From Phorcus lineatus (Eukaryota; Mollusca; Gastropoda; Trochida; Trochidae): 64,000 nucleotides of DNA. Of this stretch, positions 1 through 13,514 are shown one piece after another. The notes under the pieces are model-generated. The model searched no databases, was not told the DNA's origin, and was given only the letters and a program-made list of their open reading frames with translations. How positions within the stretch are numbered: the first letter of the stretch is position 1; every line of letters begins with the position of its first letter. The stretch spans positions 29,763,158-29,827,157 of the forward strand of contig OV121081.1 in the NCBI GenBank assembly GCA_921293015.1. The letters are read 5' to 3'. The translations under genes were made by a program, and so were the position numbers.

Positions 1-2061
1 TTAACTAAATAGGTTTGATGCAGGACGAATATATTCTGGTGTTCCAAGCATCTACCCATAAGAATGTTTAGTTTTAAGTACCTTATCATTCATTGATACA
101 TTACATTGATAAATTTAGATGAACAATTCTTTAATATAAGACCATGCTGTTGACTGATAACAAGGACTGTCCCGTTAAACTTTGACGTTTTGGAACTAAG
201 CCAAACGGAAAAGATTCCTGAACTTGCTTGCGCCTTCTTGAGACTTAAACATCGTTAAACCGTATGATGGTGCATAAAGCTTGGCTTCATTTGGAAAAGC
301 TATGAGTAATCTGATTGCGGAGATGTACTGATTTATTCTTACTTTAAAATGACTAACACAAACACATAAACAATCACAAACAATTTATTTATTTCAAAAA
401 TTACATAATATAAAGCAAATAGTCCTAAGACGTCAAACCTCAATTGGTTTAATGATTTCTTATTAGCTCAACAAAACGTTTTAGCTCAGGCAACAACGTT
501 TTTAGTATTTTTATTTCATGTGTTGATTAATAGAATGTTAAATATGAAAGAATGTGAATAAAACAAAATTAGCCTGAAAACCCAAGTTTGAGTTTTTATC
601 ATATTAGTCGGATAAATGAATTGGAAATCCAGTCTCACAACTTGAGTTCTGCTGTTAATAACTTTTCCCAGATTCTGCTTTACAAGTTTCTAAACTAAAT
701 GTTCTTTAAGTACAATTGTCCATTTATAAACAACACTGTTTGAATAAAACGAAAACAAATAAAACTACTGAAGGTAAGCTAATACCAGTCGATACTGACA
801 GAATTTAACCCACTGTATAAAAAATTTTTATTTTAGGGTTATTATCTAACATGAATCGTACAGCGTCATATAAGTAAGATTTAAAAAGCTATTCTAAACC
901 ATAATCACCTCATGCCATGTGATATATATGAGACACAGTGCATAAACGTCTTTCCTTGACAAATCAAATCGAGTGAGACATGAAAATAGCCAAGGTATTT
1001 AACAAGTGACACACCCACGAGGGATACATAAAATTTTCTTCTTCATGAGATGTGATAATGACAGTGTTTGTCAAGGAAAGACAGATACTCTATTCATTAT
1101 ATGACTACATTTGTCTTTATTCCTAATACAACGTATTTGTATCTGCGACCATAGTGAGCTGACATCTCTGTAATGACTGACGTCAAAACGTTATTATTAC
1201 GTCACGTGAGTGGCAATACATCTTAAACGTGTCAGTCGAGTAACAATTAGGTGTATCGTCGCTATAGTCTGAAAGAGGGTTTCACTGATAAAAATACAAG
1301 TAAATATGCATGTTGCTATGTGATACATTATTTGCTTTTTTCAAGTTTGATTCGTGTCAAGCTTACTTTTGTGTATGCAAAACAAGAAAAGCCTTTAAAA
1401 AGGCAAAGTTGGAGGCACCCTAATTAGGCAAGGAAATACTGCGAAATAATAGGGTACAAATAAGATAGGTTTTGCATGACGGCAAATGAGTAGATTAAGG
1501 CGAACAAAAGACCTACATGCTAACCTCTATTTAGAAAAGGTTATATAATCATTTGTTCATTGCATCAAAAAAAATAGAATAGTTAGGCAAATATGATGTA
1601 TATATACAGTTCCGTTTTAAACAACACTCAACAGTCAGTCAGTCACCGATTTATCCCTTGGGAAATTGCGAAAGGGATCTGTTAAGCAAATGCCAAGGCA
1701 GCGATAAATAATACTCAAAAGACCATAAACATCTAATTAGATCTATATACAGCAAAAGATAATCGATGACTTGTAAAAGTTAACCTTATTGAAGTGTTTT
1801 TCGGCAAAAGCATTGGGCGAGAAATGTGTCCAAAATGTATTATTTAATCATCTTGTAAGTTTATGCTTTAACTCCCCCTAAAATTACTTTCATGTAAAAC
1901 CAGTTAATGTGGAACAAATTAACAATATATCAGAATTTTGCTATACATAAGCTCTGCAAATCTCTGACAGAAAACTTATCAATAAAAGCATACATTTCAA
2001 AATCTGAAATCTTCCTTTCTGACTATTTTAAACGGATCAGCTGTTGTTGTCTGTCCAAACT
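1..2061. other. AT-rich DNA without recognised genes
   Basis: No coding-like segment was found except a small inverted repeat at 948-1082. A CRE-like site (tgacgtca) and an overlapping cacgtg lie near 1180-1207. Confidence 0.5.
948..1082. repeat. Inverted repeat, 16-bp perfect arms
   Basis: GTCTTTCCTTGACAAA at 948-963 is exactly reverse-complemented at 1067-1082 with about 100 bp between. Could be a small foldback element; function unknown. Confidence 0.7.
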
Positions 2062-2094
2062 TTAGCTAGAGCTGGGCTCCACTACTGCAGTTAC

Positions 2095-2234
2095 CTTCCA
2101 TTTAGAACATATAGCGTTCAGATAATGCACACCCTCACAAGTGATTAGTTGATTATATTTCCTGTTCTGTAGCTGATCTGAACATTTATCATGAAGTTCT
2201 GGGCATGACATGAGACATTCGATGGGTTTCGAGG
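2095..2234 (-). CDS. Candidate cysteine-rich exon, unrecognised
   Basis: Minus-strand frame encodes SKPIECLMSCPELHDKCSDQ, LQNRKYNQLITCEGVHYLNA and ICSKWK, five Cys in spacing C-x3-C-x6-C-x14-C-x9-C, as in secreted proteins. Donor AAG|gtaact at 2094-2089. If not spliced the frame continues VTAVVEPSSS to a TAA at 2062. The 5' end is taken as AG at 2235-2236, a weak acceptor. It is clearly more codon-like than its surroundings, but no neighbouring exon was tied to it and I do not recognise the family. Confidence 0.4.
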
Positions 2235-3270
2235 CTCACGTCATGTCAGTGATGGTTTATACAAGGTCATTAACATGTCTTTAGGTTAACCTAGAAAAGG
2301 TAATTCAAAATTTGTCTTATGTGGATATGCAAATGCAATCTCCTTATATTAAGTACACTTGCGGTACATATGTTGAAGAAATTAAATTTAATTAGTGAAG
2401 AAATTAGATTCTTTACCCCCTTAAAGCCCTTATATAGCATGAATAGTAAGTAGATAACAATTTGTTAACCATCGCCACAGATTACAGCATGTGTATCTGA
2501 AAGGAAGATCAGTTTTCATTGAGCCAGTACTGATGCCTGATGTTAAGGACCATCTCTTGTGCGTCTCCCAAGCTCGTGAGATACTAAGTTTTGACTGGCT
2601 CGCTAATTGTTGATTTTTTATGTCCTGACCGCTATATTCTCAAAAACGTTTTCCTTTCAAAAGACTGATTAGAATCTTATATTGTAAAAACAATTTAAAC
2701 GATAAACCAAAAGCATTTAAAAATGTGTAGATTGCATCTCCTCTGTTCTGGTGATTGTCTACAAAGACTCCGACATTAAAAAAACAAAAGCTAACAAGCA
2801 CAGTGATGCACCAACTATACCATTTTCAAAATCGTTGATCCAATGAAACATTATGGCACAGTGAGGATATACTAAAAGTTTATGTAAGGATAATATGAAT
2901 ATAGATAGTTAAGAATAACATTTAGCGAAGAATGATATAATGATCACCCGAACCATAAGGCTCCACATGAAGGTATTTAAATGCAGCCCCTTAATTACCT
3001 TCCCATTACTAGTTGCCTACAACTCAATCCTGCCAAATTTATACTGTTTATCATTTAATTTTACCGAGTGAAACTTGTACTCTAAACTGTTAGGTTTTAT
3101 TCAAGTGGACAATGATATACAAGGTATTGATTTTGTTTTATGATAGTCACTAAAGATATTTATTTCAAGGAATACGCCTTTTGATTTTCAAGGATCTTCT
3201 TTGTACCGATTCAATAAATGCTTAGTCTTTGATTTCAGTTGAGTGACATATATGAACACCGATAAACTAG
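2235..3270. other. No recognised feature
   Basis: AT-rich; no exon, repeat or RNA gene could be supported by reading. Confidence 0.4.
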
Positions 3271-3339
3271 CTTTTGATGGTCAAACGACAGTACACTGCC
3301 AGTAGATTGCCATTAGTTATGACTTCAAAGTGTGTCCTA

Positions 3340-3470
3340 ATAGACCGATCCATCAAGCCCCGCCCCTACAGGTTTTCTATCAATGGGCGCGCTATATTTT
3401 TTAGCTACCTTCCCGCGATCGCTTCCTCGGACATCAACAGGCAACATGGCGGGCTGTCTGCATGACACAG
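3340..3470 (+). promoter_or_regulatory. Candidate GC-box/YY1-type promoter
   Basis: A GC-richer island in AT-rich DNA with ccccgcccc (Sp1-like), ggcgcgc, cgcgatcgc and caacATGGCGGgc, a good match to the YY1 element that marks transcription or translation starts. The ATG opens only 12 codons (MAGCLHDTGFAE). A fine donor CAG|gtgagt follows at 3616-3621, so a first exon of about 3440-3618 on the plus strand is possible. No downstream exon was confirmed. Confidence 0.35.
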
Positions 3471-3621
3471 GATTTGCCGAATAAATGCAGTAATATCATG
3501 TCAATATAGTCGATGACAACGTTAATAAATTTCAACAAAGGGTCCTTTCTTTCGGAAATATACATCGGTGACAGCATATCAGACTCATATCGGAGATGTA
3601 TCAATAAAATAATGACAGGTG

Positions 3622-5860
3622 AGTGCACCATGCTCGGTTTGTTCACATAAATAAAAGTGTATTTTGGGGGTAATTTCAAGTAGAAATTTCCAAGTACAGT
3701 AAAATAAGTTGACCTTTTTCATTTCAAGGTAAGTGTTGCCTCAGGCGAAGTGAAAAGTCAAATATTTTATTTTCAATTAATAAAATTCTAAGGGCATTGT
3801 AGAAATATATCGATAACAAGCATGTGTTACCGACATGTGTTGGGGTGAAACAAAGCACAATATACCTTGTTTTATTTTGTATTGATGGCTTTGTTGACAT
3901 CGTGTTTACTTATCTACAATCATTGTTTACAATCACCACCAATGTGATTGAATTAGATAAAATATCGATTTAATTTTCAAGTAAACCCTATCAATTATGG
4001 GTGATAAAATTGAATGCATTTGTTTAAGTCTAAGGCACTCAATATAATGAAGGGGTTAAATTTATTAGAAAACGTTATTGGACCTAATGGGATGAATAAC
4101 CAAATGATTCTAATCGACCAATGAAATATTTGAAAGCTAAATAGTTGGATGAATTGAAATTTCATGGACAAAAGAAATTTAATGATATTTTTCCAGGTTT
4201 CCATTAGATGTGATACCTAAATAAGATGTCAGATTAAATCGACCAAAATCTCAAATGCCATGAAAGCATTGATGAACCAGCCATGGATTATGCATAGGCC
4301 TAGAGTCTATGAAAAGATTACCTCATTAATAGGACAATTCATTCTAACCCATTTAAAATCTTGAGAATATAGATATATATGTCACTGATGTTCTCTTCAT
4401 GAATATTTTATTGTCAAATAAGTGTTTGACAAAGGTGAAACAATCTAATGAAAGTGACCTTAGAAACACAATAGCCATGTCTGTATAAGCATGTGGAACA
4501 TTCTAACAATTTGTTCCAGCTTGTATTGCTAGATCTGCAATAATGATAATTTTGTCAGACCAGTTATTTTATCTGATTTGATAGCACTGACTTTGTCAAA
4601 ATGTGTACCATATAAGTTTAATCAATTTATTCTTAAGTGATTTTACAAAATTAGCATGGCTAGTTTTTAATTATTCTTGACAGGCTGTTATTCACTATCA
4701 TCAAACCACACTCCCTTTTATTTATGTGATTTTGCAACCCAACGTTTAGATTATTTTTAGGTTTACACACTATCAAATGTTGATGGAAAGAAAATGTGTA
4801 AAGTCATTCGGTGCATAAATGAAACACACTCAAAGTAAGAGCTTGTGTTTATTTTTTCATACACAATGAGTCAAACGGATTTGATAAATGTGCAAATTAT
4901 GAATGAGTAGCAGATGTAAAAACAGTGACATTGGGCAAATAAACCAGCATGGAAAAATTACCTACATTTTTCTAATTGAATAATACTGCAAGTAAAATCA
5001 TTTTTTTCTCATATGTAAAATCTTTTAAATACTTCAGCAAAATAATTAAAAATTAATCTGACTGCTTCTGAGCAGTATAATGCAGTCATATATATACAAA
5101 CATATTGTGACAATCTCTATACTAATAATCACATAAACGTACTTTTAAGATTTCATGTTTTAGGCTTGATTCATTTATTGAATGTAAATTATTTCTTACA
5201 TTTTCTTTTTGCAGAAACGTTGTTTTTGTTCTGCATCAAATGATGTCAATATGAAAAAGCACATATCACATAATCCCTATGATTTGATAAGCTATATAGT
5301 TAATCAACAATTGATAGTTATCACAAGTTTCATTAATAAAAACAATTATTTCTACTCTAAATACAGGTTATGTACAGTCACTGAATGACCTGTTTATCCA
5401 AAATACATTTTAAATGATTAAAACTGTCAAAATATTACATGATATAACACTATTAAGGGAGATAACGGACATGTACATCTGTGTCTATCAAAACGTTGTT
5501 GAAGGCTTATAAAATTTTAGAGGAGATCAGTTTGCGAGATGAAATTATGTGATGATCGAACATCAAGTCCAGTCGGTGTTGCTATAAATAGGCAATGCAC
5601 GCACACATGATTATGAACCACAGCTTTTAAGATTTTTTCAGAACATATCCATTCAGTAAATATTCCAACATCTGAGTCACTCACCAACAGTTCTTAAGAA
5701 TGAAAAACCATCATCAGCTAATTTATTCAGAACATAGAATTCAGGCCAATTGTCGCAACAGAGTACATGTACCTGTTTTGTGTGATCAAACTTTTTAAAA
5801 TAGTAATGTGAACTGTATTTTCAATATATCAACCGTTTCTGAGTAACGATAAAATTCTAA
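3622..5860. other. AT-rich stretch without recognised genes
   Basis: Read on both strands; nothing coding-like or repeated could be supported. Confidence 0.4.
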
Positions 5861-5971
5861 TTAGTCGTAGTCGTCGTCAGAATACTCTCACTCGACAACA
5901 CATGTATCCGCGTGTTTGTCCGAGTTCAGCGGTTGCTTGGGCCGGTCGTTAGGGGGCGTTAATGGGTCGAT
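5861..5971 (-). CDS. Candidate terminal exon with in-frame TGA
   Basis: GC-rich minus-strand frame: IDPLTPPNDRPKQPLNSDKH, ADTCVVE, TGA, EYSDDDYD, TAA. The acidic Tyr-Asp end after the TGA is in the same frame. Acceptor would be gatgataaag| at 5972. It resembles the cytoplasmic C-terminus of a membrane protein, but the family is unknown and no partner exon was found. The TGA means a pseudogene, readthrough, or that the real end is VVE. Confidence 0.35.
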
Positions 5972-8182
5972 CTTTATCATCGTCGAATTGAAAGTCAGTA
6001 ATGTCATTCACTCTAAAAGTGAGACACACCCGCTAAATGAGGAGTAAATCAACAACGTTCTCGTTATAAGTAGAGTGTCAATGGCATCTTGAAACTTTGA
6101 GAAGAAATGTTTATTTTATACCTTCATATCTTGTTTTATGCTTTTTATTGGAATTTATTATTTCTATTTTGTTCACATAATAAAATCTCTGGTTGGAAAA
6201 ATAGTAGAAACGAACATGGACAAATATATGGAGTGTTTGTCCTTTGTTATTGATTGCGGGAACAACTTTATGTTAATGGCTGTGGAATTTTTTAGATTAT
6301 GATATCATAAACCAGAATATACCAACGTCTATTGATGATTTTATATTTGTTAATTTGTAATTTTACGATTTGAAAGGAAAACTTTATTGGCAAAACTACT
6401 TACAATGAAACCAGTGTTATAAAGTATGTTCTAGCAATAAATCAATCAAAAGATCGATATACAAATCTTTATCCTCTCGAAAACACCAACAGTGGTACAA
6501 GAGCGAAACAAAGAGTACAAATCTATAAAAACATTATGTATGCGTCTTTTGCACTATTACCTTCTGTTATAAAGCTTTAAGAGCCATTTCACATATAAGG
6601 TAAAACGAATATTCTGTGATTAAGTTCCTTATTTGAGAAAGAAAACCAACCAAAGGTGGATTAGGTAAACCATAAACGTGACTGCTTGTTAACTTTGGTT
6701 AATAAATATGTTTTATAATGATTATTTAGATTAGATTAGATTTCTGAAATAGACCTTTCTCTTTGATCCGTTCGCGAGAAATAGTCGTTTTTTACCGTTG
6801 TCTACAAACTCTTATGCTTTTGTTATTGCTTTTATTATTTTTTACAGCTTTCTTTGTCTATTCTGATCATGAGATTCTCCAAAAGTACACAAAAGTCAGC
6901 TCCAAAAACGTAACTTACCTGTGCACCAACAGGAATAAATAAACTAAAATATCTTAAGATATTAATAACGTCTGTTTTACAAATTACAAACAGCATTAAT
7001 GCAGCTGAATATTCCTCTAATCACGTTGGAGATGTTGAAATGCAAAGGTGGGAGAAATGTAAAAAAGCTAATTTATAACTACATTTGATATACTTTTCAG
7101 ATGCTGATTCTTTTCAATTTACTTTTCTTAATCTATCCCTCTTTACCATTTATGCTATAAAATAATGAAAATAAAATCTGCAATATGATACTTTTAAGAT
7201 ATCAAATATTTTCGATGTCCTGTGCTTGATATATCTAGCTTTACCATATTAGAGTAGATTCAGATTAAAGAATTAAAGATCTAAAAAGATGTTTAAATTT
7301 TCTATGTGGAGAACAGTTTATTGAAAATAGGAGTTTAAAAACCACTTCAGACAGTATGTAATCAAAGTAGAAGATTAATTGAACTTATTTCAGCAAAACA
7401 ACGTAAACATTTCCATTTTATAAACCTAAAGGATGTAGAGTTTAAAGACAAATCTTAATTTAATGCATTACATTGTGCTATCAGCAACATTACCGTATTC
7501 GTCAACGAGATGATAATTACTTCTCAAACTACTTGACTTTAACAGCAACGAAAAAATTCTGTATCAATGACAAATACATTGTATCAAAGTAAATGTGAAT
7601 ATCACTGCTATAGTTTTAGATGCTTCTGATGAAAATTACAAGGATATTCAATATGTACAAATTCACATTGTGTAACCCTATCGAGTTTCTGATATGAAAA
7701 AAATACAAATAAAAAACACAAAAAAGCAAATTGATCAACCATGAAATTTTCTCCTCTATATTCCGCACTTATCGAATGTCATTTAAAATGTACAGCCTAT
7801 AACATATAGACACTAGGAAGATAAGCTATTTTCATTTTGCCATGTTGAATTCAACTTCATTTAGAAGATCAAATTTCGGAAACAAATCAATAGCAATATC
7901 ATTGTGCCCTGTGGATAAAAGAAACCGATGCCTATTCAAAATTAAAATTCAATTCGAGATAAATTATATTGATTTATAGAAATTAATAAAGTTTTTTCGA
8001 TAATAACATTTGTATCAAATAAGTGGATGGTTAAATACAATCCAATTTAAGCCGTATACAAGTAGAGTTTACGAGTTTCATATTAACGATATAAAACGGG
8101 ATCGAGTTAAGAAATTATCATTATTTATTTCTTGCTGTTATCAGAATATAAACATTGAAAAAAGTATTAGTCTGACTCATTT
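5972..8182. other. AT-rich stretch without recognised genes
   Basis: No coding-like or repeated segment was supported. Confidence 0.4.
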
Positions 8183-8237
8183 CTAGTAGTATCTCTCAGG
8201 CATTTCCACCACGGCGTCCATTGCGGTATCGATGCTA
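8183..8237 (-). CDS. Candidate short terminal exon
   Basis: Frame SIDTAMDAVVEMPERYY then TAG, with acceptor cttgctgtgtag. Short; supported only by locally raised GC and absence of stops. A second minus-strand open stretch at 8370-8460 (CNGAAGVLGEAAKPLNGHYE then NGSAFII and TAA) is nearby but not phase-linked. Function unknown. Confidence 0.22.
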
Positions 8238-8470
8238 CTACACAGCAAGTGATAAATTTTACCTTCATCAATCAGGAACATCTTAAAGGAACGTTTAATT
8301 TAGAAACTATGATATTCCTGGTCAATGTATCTTCAAGGAGTCGTAGGTAAATTATATGGTCTGCATCACTTATATTATAAAAGCAGACCCGTTTTCATAA
8401 TGGCCATTCAAAGGTTTCGCCGCCTCACCAAGGACACCTGCAGCTCCATTACATAGTCGCCTTTCGTGTA

Positions 8471-9770
8471 AAATGTGAATAGTTATACCACCAGATATGC
8501 ATTATGGAATGTTAATGGCATATGTTATTATGGGTAAATGGTATATTCTAGGTAGATCTCTCTAGCAATATTTGATGGTCCAAGCCTGAAACGAATAGAG
8601 CAAATATATTTTATACTTCATATATTTGGGATCACATTATCTGCAATAGTACAAATAAATGTAGTTTTTCGGGTCGAGTCCCTTATCATAAATACTTGTA
8701 CAGTTAGATTACTGTTCAATTAGGAATATACAGGTATTGAATTTTCTACGAGAATATATATGATAGTTACTTTAAGATCTATCATTTAACATGGACATAT
8801 CGTATTCACTTGTAATTCATTAATGTGTTCTTTCATAAAATATTTTTTCAAATTGCAGTCATTGACATGAAGTGTTCCTAAAAATAACATGTAAAGCTTA
8901 ACCTATTTTTTCGTCTCCGAAAACATTTATTTTTTATTTAAAGAACTGTGTCAATTTTATTTACAACACTAAATGAAACAAGGTCCTTGACCAAAGAGTA
9001 CCATATGTCAAAGTTTAATTATTAGGCGTATAAGGCTCATATTAATTTAACCTGTAACAAATGAGCTGAATGAGAACATACTGTCAGAACAAACGCTTCT
9101 CTACTTTCGATTTTTCAAACGTTCATAATAAGTTTCTTTTAAAACTGAAAGGTCGAGACAAAATAAGCTAGCACAGATCCAAAAATATTCGATGTTTTAT
9201 CATAAGTAAATTTTCCACCTTTTTTCATTTTCTTTAAACCATTATCCGGAATTACACACCAAAATACTATGAAGTTTGGAGGTAGAATTCATTTTGATGA
9301 AGATCACATTTGAGGACAATGTTTATACACGTTCCATGGTAAACTCGATGACACCATAGGATTGGTTTTCAAACCTTACACAAATATGGCAAGCAACCTC
9401 TTGGGATTCAGATATGTGGTAGTTTAAACATGCAGAGCTTAAACTTTTTCTTAAACTTCTTCTCAAAGATAATAGCATGAATATGGTAGACCTATTTATC
9501 AACGAGATTAAGGAAATTAAGAGGCAAACAAGAACAAGGTTAATCCGATGTGAAGTAATAATCCCAACTCCTATATTCTATGTATTCTACGACCCTGAGG
9601 ATTTTCTTTTACATGTACATATAAAATGTCAAGTGTCAATTTTCATCAATTAATTTTGTCATAAAACCATCATTATCCTTTTCTTGGTGCTGAACATTTT
9701 GCAATTCAGCACATTCTGTTCATCTAACCATCTGGTTTAAAAGAGGTCAAATGGTGATATAAAAAAATGT
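8471..9770. other. No recognised feature
   Basis: AT-rich; nothing supported. Confidence 0.4.
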
Positions 9771-9774
9771 TTGG

Positions 9775-10265
9775 CGATCATTTTAGCTTTCTTTTGATGC
9801 AATAAAATGATTGCTTTTTACAATTAACTTTCAGTCAATAAGGAAAACGTAAAAGAGGCAGAAGTCGGAAATGAACAAATTTGAAATATTGATTATTAAT
9901 TTAAATGACTGAGTTAAATTTATGTTCATCTAATGACATATTAATCTCTGAACTGAGGATAAAGGGTGACTATTCCTTAATGAGGTACTGTAACTTCACA
10001 AATTTCGTATAAACAAATATAATCATTCCTGTTGTATTAACAGTTTTTGGGGTTTTAGACTGCATGCACAAAAATTAATTAGATGCAACATGGCATTTCC
10101 TTCCGGTATTTTCGATCAATAATTCTATATCCTGAATACAAAGATATTTTTTTTCTAAATAGCTCATATACTAGATCACGAGATTTGGGTCGGTAATAAT
10201 TTCTAGATAAATATTATCTGTGCATTAAATTTATCATTCGGTTTGCACTAGTGACTTTATCAAGA
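9775..10265 (+). repeat. Dispersed repeat family C, copy 1
   Basis: Shares blocks in the same order with 21455-21965 and, inverted, 29285-29620: ttttagctttctttt..tgcaat, gaaaacgtaa, gaaatattgatt, and a terminal cactagtg/cgctagtgcctt. Diverged, non-coding; looks like an old DNA-transposon derivative. Confidence 0.6.
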
Positions 10266-10269
10266 TTTG

Positions 10270-11735
10270 ACCATATCCATTTTGAAAACTTAAACTTTTG
10301 AAAAAAATATCAATTTTGATGCAATTCAAATCCATTTTTCTTTGCAAACTAAAGGTTTGTAATCCTTTTATGGGCTTTTATTTAGCTATTAGTTAATTCA
10401 TACGTTAAAGTTCATACGATATCTTTCTTGGATAATTGTTTACCCACAAAAAAGTATATATGTTGAAAAAGTTAAGATGTGACCATGAAATCTTTAAAAC
10501 TGTGAACAATAAATATGATGTACATAATGCAAGGTATGGCTTCCCCTTTACATGTGCGAAACTTTCCACTATCCTCGTGAAGACATTCCAAGTTTTATTC
10601 ATAGTTCAAATTTCTAACCAGCTTTGAGAACTGAAGGTGACAGTTCTTTTGAAGAAAATTGTTCAACGTATAAAAATTCAATTGTGGGTTCTTTGGATTT
10701 CACAGTGATCGAAAACTCCTACAATGTTTATCCTATGGTCATTATCGTTGATAAGTATTACATGCTGTCCGAAATTTGTTACTGTTGATAACCTCAATCT
10801 GCTGACAGGGTCCTTTGACAGTTATTGAAATTGATTATTGATGGTCCTTATAAACGTAAAACATTGTTCATTCAGATAAACATCGATTTGATGTATACTA
10901 TCTGTATACAATTAAGGAGAGGGTATCCTAAGTTGGAGAACTTGTTCCTAATCCGTTTCATCATGAATAAAATATGTTTAAATCAAATCAAATCATCTGA
11001 TCCATTCCGTAGGAGCAGCTATTGATGATGTCTTTACACTGTGTGTTTATATCATCCAAATTACAACTCTGATCAACTAGGTGTCTCAAGGGAATTTTTT
11101 TATTTGAACCCTCTTTACTATCTGAATACAGTTCATTTTGCATTCGTTAATCATCTAAAATATCAGCCATGTGCAATGGACCAACATGAAAAACTTCCGA
11201 GAATAATATTTACTAAAAACTTCTAACATACTTCTACATGATTCCTGTTGTCAAATCATTTTCCAGAGGGAAATTCAGTCCATGTTAAATAACACATCAA
11301 TTTACTGATTTTGTTCCTTTGGTATCAATACACAAACTGGCGGATAGTTGTTTGAACTGTCACTCATATGTCATGTTATTTTAATGCATACATACTTAAA
11401 CCATCTGTTCAAAGATACATTTATGTTCAGGATGTTTAACCTTGATTAACAGTTGTACACATGGGAATTCTCTGTTGCAAATCATGTGAAAAAAATGCGT
11501 CCAACCATGCACACTTACATTTCAGAAACATTGTTCCTATCTAAGTGAACTGATATGAAAAATTAAATCATGATCCCTTTCATGAAAATGCTACTTAATT
11601 GATTAACCTAAAGTAAAAACATAAATTTACAATTTAACTTATCATCTTGATCTGTGATTTAGTGTATCTTAAGGAAAGTAGCCAGAAATCTTATATATTA
11701 CTATAACCATTTACGAAAATAATTTATTGACTTGA
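10270..11735. other. AT-rich, short open frames only
   Basis: Open frames of about 65 codons occur at 10825-11025 and 11041-11226 on the plus strand, but their composition is that of AT-rich random sequence and no splice context supports them. Confidence 0.35.
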
Positions 11736-11737
11736 AG

Positions 11738-11863
11738 AAGTTTTAAATAGATTAATAAATTTGAAGCGGCTCATCCCTACACTGAAGCAAATTACTGATG
11801 CACTGTCTGTCTATGTGTCCCTTTACGACATGTTACATGACGTGTACGTCACCTACAATCGTG
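11738..11863 (+). CDS. Candidate plus-strand exon, helical protein
   Basis: Frame reads VLNRLINLKRLIPTLKQITD, ALSVYVSLYDMLHDVYVTYN, R, with donor G|gtaaat (phase 1) and acceptor cttgaag. Amphipathic and codon-like. It splices in frame to the exon at 12959. Protein family unknown. Confidence 0.35.
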
Positions 11864-12867
11864 GTAAATACTTTATTAATGTTTGTTTTATCAATTACAT
11901 ACAAATAACTTAAGTAAATGACACAATGAAATTGTTTTGTGAAGATATCCAAATGTCGTTCTTCTATTCTGCAGTCTTAATTTGAAAGTGTTGTTGTTTT
12001 TAGATAGAATGTAGATCAAAGTTGAACTCTAATTGATCAAAAACTGCTATGATGTTGGTGTTCTTTTTGCGATGAAGTAGATATGTTTTAAGATTACATT
12101 AAAAAGCTGAACAACTTTCAGTGACCTCCTGTTATTATTGGTAAATTTATTATCTTGTTCGACTGAACCCATGATATCACAGTTATAGAAATATCAACAA
12201 TTTATTTGTCCGTGAAAAGCCCAGGTTATATATAGTTATGTTGTTTTGCTATAAAAGGTGCATAAGTTAATTTTCAGTTAGTAAGCGTGCTTTAAATCCA
12301 GTGCCTTACTGAAAATTCAATAATCAGCAAAAACAAGCACAATTTCTGATGATAGCATTGTTATACTATATACTAAAAGATCGTTTGATGACTGGAATTA
12401 TTTTTTTCAAAAAATGTTTCATGACCTTACCATAAATTTTCGAAAAAATAATCAGATTCTAACATTTCCATTTGTTTGTCCCATCTCGTAGATTATTTTC
12501 TCCTGTATGGAAATATTTTGCACATTCATACACATAATATTGTGATATAATCATCAACCAACACTTTTCACTGTTTGTTACTAAAAGTTGAAATTTAACC
12601 TAATGCCAGGTGATTGAATTTCAACGGTTGGTAAGACCTTAAGTAGAAGTTAAACCCCAAACCTAGTGGTTAACCAACATAAGATTAGAACAAATGCATT
12701 TACCTGTTGTTATAGAAAATTCCTATACTAGGGTATAGCTCAGTGCTTTGTCGGTCAATCTTTGTGGCTCAGGAAACAATTTCGACACAGCCGTCATAAA
12801 CATTCGATAATAATTGATATAATCAATAAATCAATGACCTTAATGTATCTACTCTGGACTTGTCCAG

Positions 12868-12913
12868 AATCAGAGGCGTGGGTGTACCCTCACTATGACC
12901 ACTCGTTTTTGAC
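12868..12913 (+). CDS. Candidate alternative exon
   Basis: Between acceptor cttgtccag and donor AC|gtgagt lies SEAWVYPHYDHSFL. Entry phase fits exon 11738-11863, but its exit phase does not fit 12959-13095, so it would be an alternative or a chance match. Confidence 0.22.
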
Positions 12914-12958
12914 GTGAGTACTTGAAATATTGCGATAAACTAAATCTGACCATGACAG

Positions 12959-13095
12959 ACCTTGCTGCATTAGAAATGGCAGGCAAATCATCTGCTAATG
13001 CCTTTAAGTCATGGATAAAACACATTACTAGTACTAGTAGGAGTATCAGTGGAACAAGAACCTTTAGTAATCACGTACTATGTCACTGGCAATAA
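12959..13095 (+). CDS. Candidate plus-strand terminal exon
   Basis: Frame LAALEMAGKSSANAFKSWIK, HITSTSRSISGTRTFSNHVL, CHWQ, TAA. Acceptor tgaccatgacag; entry phase 1 matches the donor at 11863, giving ...VTYNR-D-LAALEMAGK. A local ATG at 12952 could also start it. Family unknown. Confidence 0.35.
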
Positions 13096-13514
13096 CTTAA
13101 ACGAAGTATGTTGATAAAGACTTCAAGACAGTAAAGATCTTTATCTATCCAAAAAAATGTGGAATCCATTTTTTAAAATGATAATTTTCAGGGTATTTTT
13201 TGGTTGATTCCATTTGCATATAAAAGGGTTCACTACACGTAATTTTTCTCATAAACACTTTTTAAAAAATACAATTCCACACGACGATTATATCTTAAAT
13301 GTTACGATTACCCAATCAGATACATGTATCTGTATAAAGGTGTAATTAAAACAAGCAACAAATATCAAAACACTTTGGATACTTAGATAGTAGTGTTAAC
13401 ACACGCCCTTATCAAAGTCAGTCACTGAGATTTTAACACTTTCAGAGGTTCCCCTTCTTAGTTGATTAGTGGTTTCCCTCAACGATTTTATTTAAGAGTA
13501 AAGAGGCCACACTG

